64,000 nucleotides of DNA from Bacteroidota bacterium (GTDB lineage: Bacteria > Bacteroidota > Bacteroidia > Chitinophagales > Chitinophagaceae): assembly GCA_026391125.1 (NCBI GenBank), contig JAPLEO010000145.1:1-64000 (forward strand), given 5' to 3'. Positions 45,794 to 54,844 of the stretch are shown in pieces. The notes below the pieces were generated by a model. It was given only the letters and a program-made list of their open reading frames with translations. It was not told where the DNA came from and made no database searches. How positions within the stretch are numbered: position 1 is the stretch's first letter; every line of letters starts with the position of its first letter. The translations under genes and the position numbers were made by a program.

Positions 45794-46951
45794 ATGAACC
45801 CGGCAGCTTATTCAAATCTGTTCATGGTTTCTTATGATATTGGTTTAACCTATGATAATCGAACTTTAAGAAGCAATGTTCCTGATGGAAAATTTGTTTC
45901 CAATAACTTGACACCTTCTTATTTTTCTCTGGGAGTTCCTATTAGTAAAACTAGAAATATCGGGATGGCTTTTGGTTTAAGACCATTGAGTAGGGTTAAT
46001 TATTCCGTTACCCAGTCTGGCCGAGCTGCTGGGGATAGCGTTTCAAACTTATACCAAGGAAGTGGCGGATTAAACCAAGTTTTTCTTGGTTTGGGTAAAA
46101 AATGGAAGGGCTTTAGTATTGGTTTTAATACAGGCGTAAACTTTGGCCGTAAAGAGGTTACTACTTATGTAGGCTTTATCAATGATACGGTTACCTATAA
46201 TAAATCTAAAACAACAGCCTTAACCAATTTCAGTTCCCTATTTCTTTCAGGTGGTGCACAATATGAGTTTACACTGAAAACAAAAAGCTACCCTACATTT
46301 AAAACCGTCAATAAATATATGGTTCGTTTGGGTGTTTCAGGTAATCTAGGTTCTAATATGAATGCCACTCAGGATGTTGATAATACTACTTACAATTATA
46401 ACGCATTGGGGGTTGTATCTACTATTGATACCGTTTCTTCAAAATCCAATGTTAAAGGTACGATTACCATGCCTGCTTCTTATGCAGCTGGGATAACTTT
46501 TAGAAAAACAACTCAGGCGCCAAGAGGACTCTTTGAACTTTGGAGTATCGGCGCAGAATATACCGCTACCAAATGGAGTGATTTTCGTTTCATGGGAATC
46601 AAAGATCAGGTAACTGATAACTGGATGTTTAAAGTGGGGGTTTCATTTTCACCTGACCCAGCTAGTGGCAGAAGTGCCCTAGGTGCAGTTAGTTATCGTT
46701 TGGGATTCTTTACAGGTAAAGATTATATCAATGCTGATGGTAATGGATTAAAAATGTATGGTGCTTCTTTAGGTACTGGTGTTCCAATTCGTAAATGGAA
46801 TACCTATAACAACCAATTTGCCATTGTAAATACATCTTTACAAATTGGGAAACGCGGAGGCGCAGTTAATAATGTGACTGAAAGTTTTATTCGAGTTTCT
46901 TTTGGTTTAAGTTTGAGCGATATTTGGTTTATCAAACGTAGATATGATTAA
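45794..46951 (+). CDS. outer-membrane protein, N-terminally truncated by a frameshift
   Basis: 385 residues from the first in-frame methionine, with beta-barrel composition: MNPAAYSNLFMVSYDIGLTY, FSLGVPISKTRNIGMAFGL, SFSPDPASGRSALGAV and a C-terminal aromatic residue pattern. The frame extends upstream without a stop to about 45700, and reads RRALGGLGAAYADGNANNN, typical of Bacteroidota barrel proteins, but the signal peptide sits in another frame. As read the product lacks an export signal. It overlaps the LptC gene by 8 bases; coaX, barrel and lptC would form an operon. I cannot tell a sequencing indel from a real lesion. Confidence 0.7.
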   Translation: MNPAAYSNLFMVSYDIGLTYDNRTLRSNVPDGKFVSNNLTPSYFSLGVPISKTRNIGMAFGLRPLSRVNYSVTQSGRAAGDSVSNLYQGSGGLNQVFLGLGKKWKGFSIGFNTGVNFGRKEVTTYVGFINDTVTYNKSKTTALTNFSSLFLSGGAQYEFTLKTKSYPTFKTVNKYMVRLGVSGNLGSNMNATQDVDNTTYNYNALGVVSTIDTVSSKSNVKGTITMPASYAAGITFRKTTQAPRGLFELWSIGAEYTATKWSDFRFMGIKDQVTDNWMFKVGVSFSPDPASGRSALGAVSYRLGFFTGKDYINADGNGLKMYGASLGTGVPIRKWNTYNNQFAIVNTSLQIGKRGGAVNNVTESFIRVSFGLSLSDIWFIKRRYD

Positions 46952-47534
46952 TCGCAACTACCATATTCATACAATTATAGCAGCCCTTCTAATCGGCTGC
47001 TTTTTTGTGCTGACTGGATGCGAAAACGACATTAATGCTGTTAAGAATCTTGGCAAAAAAGTGATCGGGGTTGATGAAGCAAAGAATGTAGAAAGCTACA
47101 TGAGTCAGAGTGGAAAAACAAAAGCTAAGCTTATTGCTCCTTCTATGTTATTATCGCAGGATGAGTACGGTAAGAAAGTAGAATATCCGAAATCTTTAAA
47201 GGTTGATTTTTATGATGACTCCTTACATATTCAGAGTAAATTATTTGCACGGTATGGCAGTTATTCAGAAAGGGATAGCAAGGTTTTATTAAAAGACAGT
47301 GTCATTGTTTTTAATGTAAAAGGAGATACACTCATCACTAAGGAATTGCTCTGGGATCAGAATACACAACGATTCTCTACAGACAAGCCTGTGTATATTA
47401 GCCAGTCGCAACCAGCCCGTCAAAGATTGATTGGCATTGGCTTTACCTCTGATCAGAATTTAACTGATGTACATATTGGGCACGTTCAGCCTGGTAGCTT
47501 TTTCATTGTGCCAGATAGTAGTACTGTAAAATAA
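46944..47534 (+). CDS. lptC: LPS export ABC transporter periplasmic protein LptC
   Basis: 196-residue LptC homologue that links LPS extraction by LptBFG to the periplasmic bridge. N-terminal lipoprotein-type signal with lipobox FVLTGC (C26), then the OstA-like beta-jellyroll region: AKNVESYMSQSGKTKAKLIAPSML, VEYPKSLKVDFYDDSLHIQSKLFARYG and DTLITKELLWDQNTQRFSTDKPVYI. The lipid anchor instead of a membrane helix is usual in Bacteroidota. It begins inside the end of the barrel gene. Confidence 0.88.
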   Translation: MINRNYHIHTIIAALLIGCFFVLTGCENDINAVKNLGKKVIGVDEAKNVESYMSQSGKTKAKLIAPSMLLSQDEYGKKVEYPKSLKVDFYDDSLHIQSKLFARYGSYSERDSKVLLKDSVIVFNVKGDTLITKELLWDQNTQRFSTDKPVYISQSQPARQRLIGIGFTSDQNLTDVHIGHVQPGSFFIVPDSSTVK

Positions 47535-47554
47535 ATCACTAAAAATAAACGATC

Positions 47555-48544
47555 ATGGAATATAGAAAAATGGGCCGAACAGGCTTGCAATTAAGCATTC
47601 TCAGCTTCGGAAGTTGGGTTACTTTTCACAAACAGATTGAAGATGGAACGGCAGATGAGTTGATGGGAATTGCTTATGATAATGGCATTAATTTTTTCGA
47701 TAATGCTGAAGTGTATGCATTGGGTGAAAGCGAAAAAATGATGGGACGCGTATTACAACAAAAGAATTGGGATAGAACGTCTTATGTCCTTTCCTCAAAA
47801 GCATTTTTTGGATGGAGGGGAAAAGCAAATAAACCCAATCAAACCGGACTAAGCAGAAAACATTTAACCGAAGCTTGTCATGAAGCTTTACAAAGATTGC
47901 AAACAGATTATTTAGATCTATACTTCTGCCATCGCCCTGATAAAAATACAGCAATTGAAGAAGTGGTATTAACAATGAATACGCTCATTCAACAAGGAAA
48001 GATTTTATACTGGGGCACCAGCGAATGGAGTGGCGTTGAAATAATGGAAGCCCACCGCGTAGCAAAAGACTATCGCATCATTGGCCCCTCTATGGAACAA
48101 CCCCAATACAATTTGTTTGAAAGAAATAAAATAGAGAACGAATACTTGGAAGTCTATAAAAATGTTGGCTTGGGAACTACCATTTGGAGTCCATTAGCTG
48201 CTGGCCTACTTACAGGAAAGTATAATGATGGAATTCCCGAAGGGTCTAGGTTTGCGATCGAAGGATTTGATTGGTTAAAGGATCGATGGATGGCGGAAGA
48301 TCGTATCAACCGCGTGAAAAAATTGGGGGAACTTGCCAAAGATTTAGATGTTAGCCTAGCTTCATTAAGTATCGCCTGGTGTGTTAAAAATGAACACGTA
48401 ACAACTGCGATCCTCGGCGCAACTAAAAAAGCACAATTGCTTGATAATTTAGATGCTTTAAAAGCCCTTCCTTTATTAACTGCAGAAATCATGCAGCAAA
48501 TAGATACGATTGTTGGGACTAAACCGAAACTTCCAGAATTTTAA
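47555..48544 (+). CDS. aldo/keto reductase family protein
   Basis: 329-residue TIM-barrel NADPH oxidoreductase, close in style to the potassium-channel beta-like group. Catalytic tetrad candidates are in order: D and Y of NFFDNAEVYALG, K of SSKAFFG and H of YFCHRPDKN. The cofactor pocket WSPLAAGLLTGKYNDG and ILGATKKAQLLDN are conserved. It probably reduces aldehydes or ketones; the substrate cannot be predicted. The gene lies 20 bases after lptC on the same strand but has its own terminator afterwards. Confidence 0.92.
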   Translation: MEYRKMGRTGLQLSILSFGSWVTFHKQIEDGTADELMGIAYDNGINFFDNAEVYALGESEKMMGRVLQQKNWDRTSYVLSSKAFFGWRGKANKPNQTGLSRKHLTEACHEALQRLQTDYLDLYFCHRPDKNTAIEEVVLTMNTLIQQGKILYWGTSEWSGVEIMEAHRVAKDYRIIGPSMEQPQYNLFERNKIENEYLEVYKNVGLGTTIWSPLAAGLLTGKYNDGIPEGSRFAIEGFDWLKDRWMAEDRINRVKKLGELAKDLDVSLASLSIAWCVKNEHVTTAILGATKKAQLLDNLDALKALPLLTAEIMQQIDTIVGTKPKLPEF

Positions 48545-48562
48545 CCATATTGATCTTTTATT

Positions 48563-48600
48563 AAAAGTTAGCAGCCTACCACTGCTAACTTTTTTGTTTT
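48563..48600 (+). terminator. rho-independent terminator after the aldo/keto reductase
   Basis: Perfect 12-bp stem AAAAGTTAGCAG / CTGCTAACTTTT, 7-base loop, T-rich tail TTTTTGTTTT. Starts 19 bases after the stop codon. Confidence 0.9.
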
Positions 48601-48697
48601 AGGGAACAACTAAAATCCTTTAATTGCATCTGTAGAAAATTTATTCTTCCGTTTTCCAACCTTTTATTCAACGTACACTCTTATTACTGAAGAAGAT

Positions 48698-49249
48698 TTG
48701 GAACCAGCTAACAACATACTTACGCTATTGGTGCGAAAAGCAGTAAAGGCCGACGCATCGGCACAGGCGCAGCTATACCATCAGTTCAGTAAAGCCATGT
48801 TCCATATCTGCCTTAGAATGACAGGAAATAGTAGCTCGGCCGAAGACGTGTTGCAAGATGCTTTTATCCTTGCATTTAAAAATTTACAGCAATTGAAAGA
48901 GCCTAGTCAGTTTGGAGGCTGGTTAAAAAGAATCGTGGTAAATGAATGCATCAAACAAAGCAAACAAAACTGGCAGTGGCAGGATTGGGAGGATCGGCAC
49001 GATCAAATTCCTGATGATCAGGAAGAAGAATGGTGGAAGTTGGTAAATATTGAAATGGTGTATCAGCAAATCAAAGCATTGCCCGATGGATGTAGGCAGA
49101 TCTTTAATCTCTATGTTTTTGAAGATTATGCGCACAAGGAAATTGCAACACTATTGGCCATCAGCGAATCAACCAGCAAGAGTCAATACCATCGAGCCAA
49201 ACAACTATTAAAAGAAAAGATCACTAAACAAATTGCACTGAATGGATGA
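48698..49249 (+). CDS. ECF-type RNA polymerase sigma factor
   Basis: 183-residue group IV sigma factor with a TTG start: the conserved region 2 begins early (LYHQFSKAMFHICLRMTGNSSSAEDVLQDAFILAFKNLQQL) and no ATG precedes it. A short spacer leads to sigma region 4 (IKALPDGCRQIFNLYVFEDYAHKEIATLLAISESTSKSQYHRAKQLL). It directs polymerase to a small set of promoters in response to an envelope or other signal, and overlaps the next gene by 8 bases, the usual sigma/anti-sigma coupling. Confidence 0.92.
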   Translation: MEPANNILTLLVRKAVKADASAQAQLYHQFSKAMFHICLRMTGNSSSAEDVLQDAFILAFKNLQQLKEPSQFGGWLKRIVVNECIKQSKQNWQWQDWEDRHDQIPDDQEEEWWKLVNIEMVYQQIKALPDGCRQIFNLYVFEDYAHKEIATLLAISESTSKSQYHRAKQLLKEKITKQIALNG

Positions 49250-49970
49250 GTTAAAAAAATATTTACTAGCACAAAAAGAAGCGATAGAATCAGATGCGCC
49301 TAGTGAGCATGTCTGGACGGGCATTCGTGAATCTATCGACACTCCTATTAAATCAATGCCTATTCGCAATTGGGCTATTGCTGCATCAGTGATTGTGCTG
49401 GTTGGACTGGGAATATTAATTGTAAACAAATCTGATAACTCTGAAAAAACAGTTGTCAAAACAAATAATTCATCACTCACCCCCCCCGTTATTGAAGAAA
49501 AAGATTCCATTATAAAAAAAGTGGAAACTACCCTTGCGGTATCTGACAAAAAGAGCTTGAATCAGCACCAAAATTTTCCAGCTGCAGCTCCTATTACAAC
49601 CATTCATTCAGTAAATGAATTAAATACTGCAGGTCAGTCAAAAATGAAATTGATGGAAGCGAGTTTTACCCAAGTCATCAATTTGCAAAAAGCTAGAATA
49701 AGCACTACGCCTATTTATGCTGAGTCGCCCAATTACTTTAAAGATTTCCATTCGCAACTACAACAAATGGAAAAAGACGAAATCCAAATCAAAAACTACA
49801 TACAAAAAAACGGCATGAGCGATGAATTGCTGGATCAACTGATCAATGTATACCAGCAAAAATTAAACATGTTGAAATTGTTACAAACAGAAATGCAAAA
49901 ACTCAATAGCCGCTATAAACAAAACAGGCCTGCTGTTGATACCATGAAAACTTATTTTTTAAATCTTTAA
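49242..49970 (+). CDS. predicted anti-sigma factor-like membrane protein
   Basis: 242-residue protein with a cytoplasmic N-terminal stretch (MDELKKYLLAQKEAIESDAPSEHVWTGI), one membrane helix (NWAIAASVIVLVGLGILIV, about residues 45-63) and a periplasmic, helical C-terminal domain. The order and coupling to the sigma gene identify it as its anti-sigma factor, although no zinc motif (HxxxCxxC) is visible, so it is a non-ZAS type. The periplasmic half is lysine- and glutamine-rich with long helices near the C-terminus. Confidence 0.75.
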   Translation: MDELKKYLLAQKEAIESDAPSEHVWTGIRESIDTPIKSMPIRNWAIAASVIVLVGLGILIVNKSDNSEKTVVKTNNSSLTPPVIEEKDSIIKKVETTLAVSDKKSLNQHQNFPAAAPITTIHSVNELNTAGQSKMKLMEASFTQVINLQKARISTTPIYAESPNYFKDFHSQLQQMEKDEIQIKNYIQKNGMSDELLDQLINVYQQKLNMLKLLQTEMQKLNSRYKQNRPAVDTMKTYFLNL

Positions 49971-49980
49971 AATTAAATCG

Positions 49981-51348
49981 ATGAATAAAACGCTATTGGG
50001 CAAATTAACCCTCGCAACAATTGGCTTAAGCCTATCATTATACAGCTTTGCGCAAGAAGCTCCAAAGGCTGCGGATATTAAAGTGGAAGGTTATCAATTA
50101 CAAGCAGAGGGCAATAAATTGCAAGCCCAAGCCAACAAATTGCAAGCTGGAGGTTATAGACTACAAGCCGAGGATGCCAAACTACAAAGTTTGACTGTTG
50201 CTGGATATAAGAAAGTTGACCCAAAGGATTTAAAATCAAAAGAAATTAGCATGGAGTTACCCGCTGCTAAAACTGCTGAGATCTTTATAGAGAATAGTAG
50301 TAGAAATCTAGACATCAAAGTTTGGGATCAACCCAAAGTAAAGGTCGTAACAACTATTTTGTATGAGGGCGATGCCAGCAAGGTTACAGATGCTGAGTGG
50401 TTCGAAAAAATAAACCTGACGTTTAGAAGTTCTGCTAATACGATTCGAATCAAAACGGCAGCGAGTGGAAATAATTTTTATAAAATAAATGGCAATATTG
50501 TTTCATGGGGTGGCGCCAATTTCGAATTAGCAAGTAATGAATCATATGCTGGACAAGGGAAAGCTAAAAAAACTGTTACCATTTATATTCCAAAAGAAAA
50601 TAATCTCGACCTCGAATCAAAATATGCAGAAGTAGTGATTGATGGTAATTTAAATAAACTAACTGCCGATATTACCAATGGTGGCTTAGAATTGGGTGAT
50701 GTAAGCAAACTATTTCTTAGATCAAAATATTCTAATGTAACTGTTGGGAATATAAAAACTGCTGAAGTAGAATTGATCAATGGTCGCTTCATTGCAAAAG
50801 ATGCCGACGATTTAGATCTTGATACCAAGTATGCAACCATCGAAGCAGGATCAGTGAAAAAATTAATGGTGCGCAGTACCAACGACGAATACGAGATCGA
50901 AGAAGTAGGTGTTCTTACTTGTCGTAAAAACTATGGCAACCTTCGCATCACAAAACTGAATACTTCGATTGAATTAGACGGTACCAACGCAGATATTAAA
51001 GTGCGTAACATTGGATCAGGATTAGAGTTGATCAAAATCAACGATAAATATGCTGATATCAGATTGCCGATGCGTAATGTGAAAAATTACAATGTTGCTT
51101 ATCAAGGTGCCTATAGTACTGTTTATGCTGGGTTCGAAAAGAAACCAGTGGTTAATAAAGAAGAAACTAAAACTGCTCCAAAAGGAGAAGCTGCTAGTGC
51201 CAGTGTTGCTGGAACAAGTCGCAATGTGTATATCAGAGAACATATTGTGGAAAATGATTCAGATAGTCATTTTACCGCCACAGTAGGTGATGGCAAGGGA
51301 GCAAAGCTGGATTTGAAGTGTCAAAACTGTACGGTCGACTTTAAATAA
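49981..51348 (+). CDS. exported DUF4097-like beta-helix protein with heptad repeats
   Basis: 455-residue exported protein (signal peptide ending YSFAQ) in the sigma-factor operon. Residues 37-71 hold five seven-residue units of the pattern xxxLQAx (GYQLQAE, GNKLQAQ, ANKLQAG, GYRLQAE, DAKLQSL). The long second part, with NLDLESKYAEVVIDGNL, DLDTKYATIEAGS and KINDKYADIRLP, repeats a strand-turn motif typical of DUF4097-type right-handed beta-helix or pectin-lyase-like folds. It is the likely output or sensor partner of the sigma/anti-sigma pair. The exact role is unknown. Confidence 0.75.
   Translation: MNKTLLGKLTLATIGLSLSLYSFAQEAPKAADIKVEGYQLQAEGNKLQAQANKLQAGGYRLQAEDAKLQSLTVAGYKKVDPKDLKSKEISMELPAAKTAEIFIENSSRNLDIKVWDQPKVKVVTTILYEGDASKVTDAEWFEKINLTFRSSANTIRIKTAASGNNFYKINGNIVSWGGANFELASNESYAGQGKAKKTVTIYIPKENNLDLESKYAEVVIDGNLNKLTADITNGGLELGDVSKLFLRSKYSNVTVGNIKTAEVELINGRFIAKDADDLDLDTKYATIEAGSVKKLMVRSTNDEYEIEEVGVLTCRKNYGNLRITKLNTSIELDGTNADIKVRNIGSGLELIKINDKYADIRLPMRNVKNYNVAYQGAYSTVYAGFEKKPVVNKEETKTAPKGEAASASVAGTSRNVYIREHIVENDSDSHFTATVGDGKGAKLDLKCQNCTVDFK
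50089..50193 (+). repeat. five 21-bp coding repeats (heptad xxxLQAx)
   Basis: In-frame units of 21 bases encoding GYQLQAE, GNKLQAQ, ANKLQAG, GYRLQAE and DAKLQSL. LQ is kept in all five and LQA in four. Could form an amphipathic helix or coiled coil between the signal peptide and the beta-helix. Copy number could vary between strains. Confidence 0.75.
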
Positions 51349-51407
51349 AACTTAAATATTATATATATCACCAAATTTTTGTCAATTCTCATGTTGCCTG
51401 CCAACAT

Positions 51408-51441
51408 AGCTACCCTCGATTCTTCGGGGGTAGCTTTTTTT
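51408..51441 (+). terminator. terminator of the sigma/anti-sigma/DUF4097-like operon
   Basis: Stem AGCTACCCTCGA / TTCGGGGGTAGCT (12 pairs with one G-T), 4-base loop, followed by a run of seven T. Starts about 60 bases after the stop. Confidence 0.88.
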
Positions 51442-51493
51442 AGGGGCATTACCCTAGCTTTGCAGTACAAATTATTTATCCTATTTTTCCGCT

Positions 51494-52753
51494 ATGTCTG
51501 AACTGTATATCCTCCTTTCTATCATTGGCACGTTGGTGATGATTGGTTTTTTTGCAGGCTATGAGATCGCTTTTGTAAGTGCGAATCGCTTGAGTATTGA
51601 ACTCAAAAAAAAACAGGGCAAAAAAAGTGGATTGATCCTCGCCAACTTCATGGAACATCCGGCAAAATTTATTGGATCTTGCCTGATTGGTTTGAACATT
51701 TTTCTAGTTATTTATGGTTTGCTATTTGATGAGCTAATTCAATCCATAGCATGGCGCCCCATCAATTTTAAAAATAATATCGTTCAACTTGTCGTTGATA
51801 CCCTAATTTCTACGATTGTTGTTTTAATATTGGGCGAGTTCATACCCAAAGCCGTTTTCAAAGCAAAGGGAGAAAGATTGCTCAGTCTTTTTGCACCCAT
51901 CGCTCAGTTTTTTTATACCTTATTTGAGCCAGTTGCTAATTTGTTTGTAAACATGTCTCAATGGATCTTGAAATATGTTTTCAATCTTCATTTAAATAAT
52001 CGTAACGATGCATTTAATAAGGTTGATCTGGAACATTTTTTTCAGCAAACGAAAGATCAGGACGAAGACAATGCCGAATTAAATACAGAATTATTTGAGA
52101 ATGCATTGAGTTTGCCAATGGTGAAGATCCGCCAGTGTTTGGTTCCAAGAACTGAAATTGAAGGGGTTGATATCAATTGCACTATCGAAGATTTAAGAAC
52201 TCATTTCATCAGTACCCAATTGAGTAAATTGGTGGTGTATGATGAAAATATTGATAATATTTTGGGATATGTACATCAATTAGACCTATTTCAAAAACCT
52301 AGTTCTGTTCGTTCCATCATGCACCCGATGATGGCTGTTCCTGAAAGTATGAGTGCTACCGACCTGATTAACAAATTCACTAAAGAACGTAGAAGCATTG
52401 CTTGGGTTGTAGATGAATTTGGTGGTACCTCTGGAATTGTTACGATGGAAGATGTTTTAGAAGAGATCTTCGGAGAGATCCATGATGAGTATGACGTGGC
52501 TGAGTTTGAAGAAAAGCAGCTCACGGAAGACGAATTCATGTTTAGTGGACGCCTTGAGCTAGACTATCTCAACGAAAAATACAAAATGGATTTCGCAGTA
52601 ACCGATTCTGAGACATTAAGTGGCTTCATCATCAATGAACACGAAACCATTCCTAAATTGAAAGAAACCATCATTATTGGTCATTATAAATTCGATATTG
52701 TTGCAGTAAGCGATACACGCATTGAAATGGTGAAAATGAAGATTTTGAAATAA
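51494..52753 (+). CDS. CNNM-type transporter / hemolysin family protein with CBS pair
   Basis: 419-residue membrane protein: N-terminal DUF21 (CNNM) domain with three to four helices (residues about 1-165, MSELYILLSIIGTLVMIGFFAGYEIAFVSANR ... ILGEFIPKAVFKAKGE), then a CBS pair (LVPRTEIEGVDINCTIEDL; VVDEFGGTSGIVTMEDVLEEIFGEIHDEYD) and a C-terminal CorC_HlyC domain (FMFSGRLELDYLNEKYKMDF). Members transport Mg2+ or Co2+ or regulate divalent ions; hemolysin is an old name. Length and order are standard. Confidence 0.92.
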   Translation: MSELYILLSIIGTLVMIGFFAGYEIAFVSANRLSIELKKKQGKKSGLILANFMEHPAKFIGSCLIGLNIFLVIYGLLFDELIQSIAWRPINFKNNIVQLVVDTLISTIVVLILGEFIPKAVFKAKGERLLSLFAPIAQFFYTLFEPVANLFVNMSQWILKYVFNLHLNNRNDAFNKVDLEHFFQQTKDQDEDNAELNTELFENALSLPMVKIRQCLVPRTEIEGVDINCTIEDLRTHFISTQLSKLVVYDENIDNILGYVHQLDLFQKPSSVRSIMHPMMAVPESMSATDLINKFTKERRSIAWVVDEFGGTSGIVTMEDVLEEIFGEIHDEYDVAEFEEKQLTEDEFMFSGRLELDYLNEKYKMDFAVTDSETLSGFIINEHETIPKLKETIIIGHYKFDIVAVSDTRIEMVKMKILK

Positions 52754-52822
52754 TAACCATTCAACCTTTTTTTAAAAAGCAATCGTTACAAACTTTTAAC
52801 TTCATAACTTAAAATCAGATCG

Positions 52823-53278
52823 ATGTCATTTGTATTCGACAGCACTAAACCTATTGCTATTGGTAGCGACCATGCAGGAGTTGACTATAAGGCAGAGCTC
52901 GTAAAATGGTTAACAGCACAAGGATTAACCGTAAAAGATTTGGGAACCTATACTGCCGACTCAGTGGATTATCCCGATTATGCTCATGCTGTTTCTACAG
53001 CAGTTGAAAATGGGGAAGCTTCTTTTGGTATTTTACTTTGTGGATCAGCCAATGGAGTTGCAATTACTGCTAATAAACACGCTGCTATTCGCGCGGGACT
53101 TTGCTGGCAAAACGATGTTGCCCTCTTAGTTCGCCAACACAATAATGCCAATATCATTTGTATCCCCGCTCGCTTTGTTTCATACTTCGTTGCACAACAA
53201 ATGGTTGAAACCTTTATGAGCACTGCTTTTGAAGGTGGTCGGCATGCAACAAGGGTTAATAAAATGACTTGCTCTTAA
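52823..53278 (+). CDS. rpiB: ribose-5-phosphate isomerase B
   Basis: 151-residue RpiB/LacAB family isomerase of the pentose phosphate pathway. IGSDHAGVDYKAEL binds the sugar phosphate, GILLCGSANGVAITANKHAAIRAGLCW contains the catalytic cysteine and the conserved threonine-like position, and NDVALLVRQHNNANIICIPARFVS is the terminal core. Length fits. It lies 18 bases upstream of an M28 peptidase gene and 69 after the CNNM gene. Confidence 0.95.
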   Translation: MSFVFDSTKPIAIGSDHAGVDYKAELVKWLTAQGLTVKDLGTYTADSVDYPDYAHAVSTAVENGEASFGILLCGSANGVAITANKHAAIRAGLCWQNDVALLVRQHNNANIICIPARFVSYFVAQQMVETFMSTAFEGGRHATRVNKMTCS

Positions 53279-53296
53279 AAAAACTAAAACAGCTTT

Positions 53297-54844
53297 ATGA
53301 AAAAATTGTTACTGATCTGCCTGCCATTACTTGGCACGATGGCATTTGCACAAACACCTTCAGATGTTGCAAAATTTGGAAGCATCATCAATCAACAAAA
53401 CTTAAAACAAAAACTATCGATCATTGCATCGGCTGAAATGGAAGGAAGAGAAACTGCTTCTCCCGGACAAAAAAGAGCTGCGGCCTATATCGAATCTGAA
53501 TTTAAAAGAATGGGCCTAAAGCCAGGTAATGGCGATAGCTACCAACAAGTATATCCAGTATTTCAAGACGCATTAGTGGGTTCAAAACTTTCTGTGAACG
53601 GTCGCAATTTTACTTGGGATCAAGATTTTAGTTTTAACCTACAAAGCATTTCAACAGGTTCTTGGAATTTTGAGAAAGCTGTTTTTGCAGGATATGGTAT
53701 TGTTGACTCTGCAAAGCAGATCAACGACTATGCCAATCTTGATGTGAAAGGTAAATTGGTTTTTGTTTTGGAAGGTAGTGCTACAGGAACATCAGCACCA
53801 ACTCAAGGAGGCATGCGCGCCATGATGGCGAACCCTGCTTCTTCCAATATGAAAATGAGAGCTGCAATTGCAAAAGGCGCTGCAGGACTATTCATTATCT
53901 CTGCAGATTTTCCGAAAAAAGTTGCTTCCATGACCAAGGGCAATATGTATCTGAAAGCAAATACAAGCAATGGTTTTTTAATGGCAACTGTTTCAGCTGA
54001 TGTGGCTACTGCACTAACTGGTCGCTCTGAAAAATTGAGTACCGAACAAATCAAATCATTAAAGCAGAAAGATTATATCTCTGAAATTAAAGTTGCTGCA
54101 GATAAAACAACAGTGAACTTAGAAAGCAGTAATGTGGTTGCAATTCTACCAGGTACTGATAAAAAAGATGAGTACTTAATGTTAACTGGTCACTACGACC
54201 ATTTAGGCAAAAGAGGTGATGTTATTTACTATGGTGCAGACGATGATGGTTCTGGCACAGTGGGTGTGATGCAAATGGCAGAAGCCTTTACTGCAGCGGC
54301 TAAGAAAGGAAAAGGACCACGCAGAAACATCGTATTCATGACGGTGAGTGGTGAAGAAAAAGGATTATGGGGATCTGACTATTATTCAGAACATCCGATC
54401 TATCCAATGGAAAAAACAACAGCAGATCTGAATACAGATATGGTGGGTAGAATTGATACAGAACGTAAAACTGCAGATTCTGCAAATACAGTTTATGTAA
54501 TCGGACATGATAAATTAAGTTCTGAATTACAGTCGATCAATGAAGCTGCAAACAAATTATCAAGCAACTTGGTTTTGGATTATAAATACGATGACCCAGC
54601 AGATAAGAACAATATCTATTACAGAAGCGATCACTACAACTTCGCTAAAAAAGGTGTTCCAATTTTATTCTTCTATGATGGTATGTTACAAGCAGACTAC
54701 CACAAACCAACAGACACCATCGAAAAAATTAATTTCGACCTCATGCAAAAGCGTGTGTTGATGATCTTCTACACAGCATGGGACATAGCTAACCGTGATA
54801 ACATGTTGAAGCGTGATATGAAGTTGAATATGCCATCAAGGTAG
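53297..54844 (+). CDS. exported M28 family metallopeptidase with PA domain insert
   Basis: 515-residue secreted aminopeptidase-like protein. Signal peptide MKKLLLICLPLLGTMAFAQ, then an N-terminal region with a PA-type insert (FAGYGIVDSAKQINDYANLDVKGKLVFVLEG ... AAGLFIISADFPK). The M28 zinc ligands are visible in order: TGHYDHLG, ADDDGSGTVGVMQMAEAF, VSGEEKGLWGSDYY (catalytic and bridging Glu), NTDMVGRID and YRSDHYNFAKKGVPILFF. It probably releases N-terminal amino acids from peptides in the periplasm or outside. The dispersed repeat follows the stop. Confidence 0.93.
   Translation: MKKLLLICLPLLGTMAFAQTPSDVAKFGSIINQQNLKQKLSIIASAEMEGRETASPGQKRAAAYIESEFKRMGLKPGNGDSYQQVYPVFQDALVGSKLSVNGRNFTWDQDFSFNLQSISTGSWNFEKAVFAGYGIVDSAKQINDYANLDVKGKLVFVLEGSATGTSAPTQGGMRAMMANPASSNMKMRAAIAKGAAGLFIISADFPKKVASMTKGNMYLKANTSNGFLMATVSADVATALTGRSEKLSTEQIKSLKQKDYISEIKVAADKTTVNLESSNVVAILPGTDKKDEYLMLTGHYDHLGKRGDVIYYGADDDGSGTVGVMQMAEAFTAAAKKGKGPRRNIVFMTVSGEEKGLWGSDYYSEHPIYPMEKTTADLNTDMVGRIDTERKTADSANTVYVIGHDKLSSELQSINEAANKLSSNLVLDYKYDDPADKNNIYYRSDHYNFAKKGVPILFFYDGMLQADYHKPTDTIEKINFDLMQKRVLMIFYTAWDIANRDNMLKRDMKLNMPSR

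Noticed and set aside
49242-49970. Zinc-dependent (ZAS) anti-sigma factor
   Set aside because: The HxxxCxxC motif is absent; only position and topology support an anti-sigma role.
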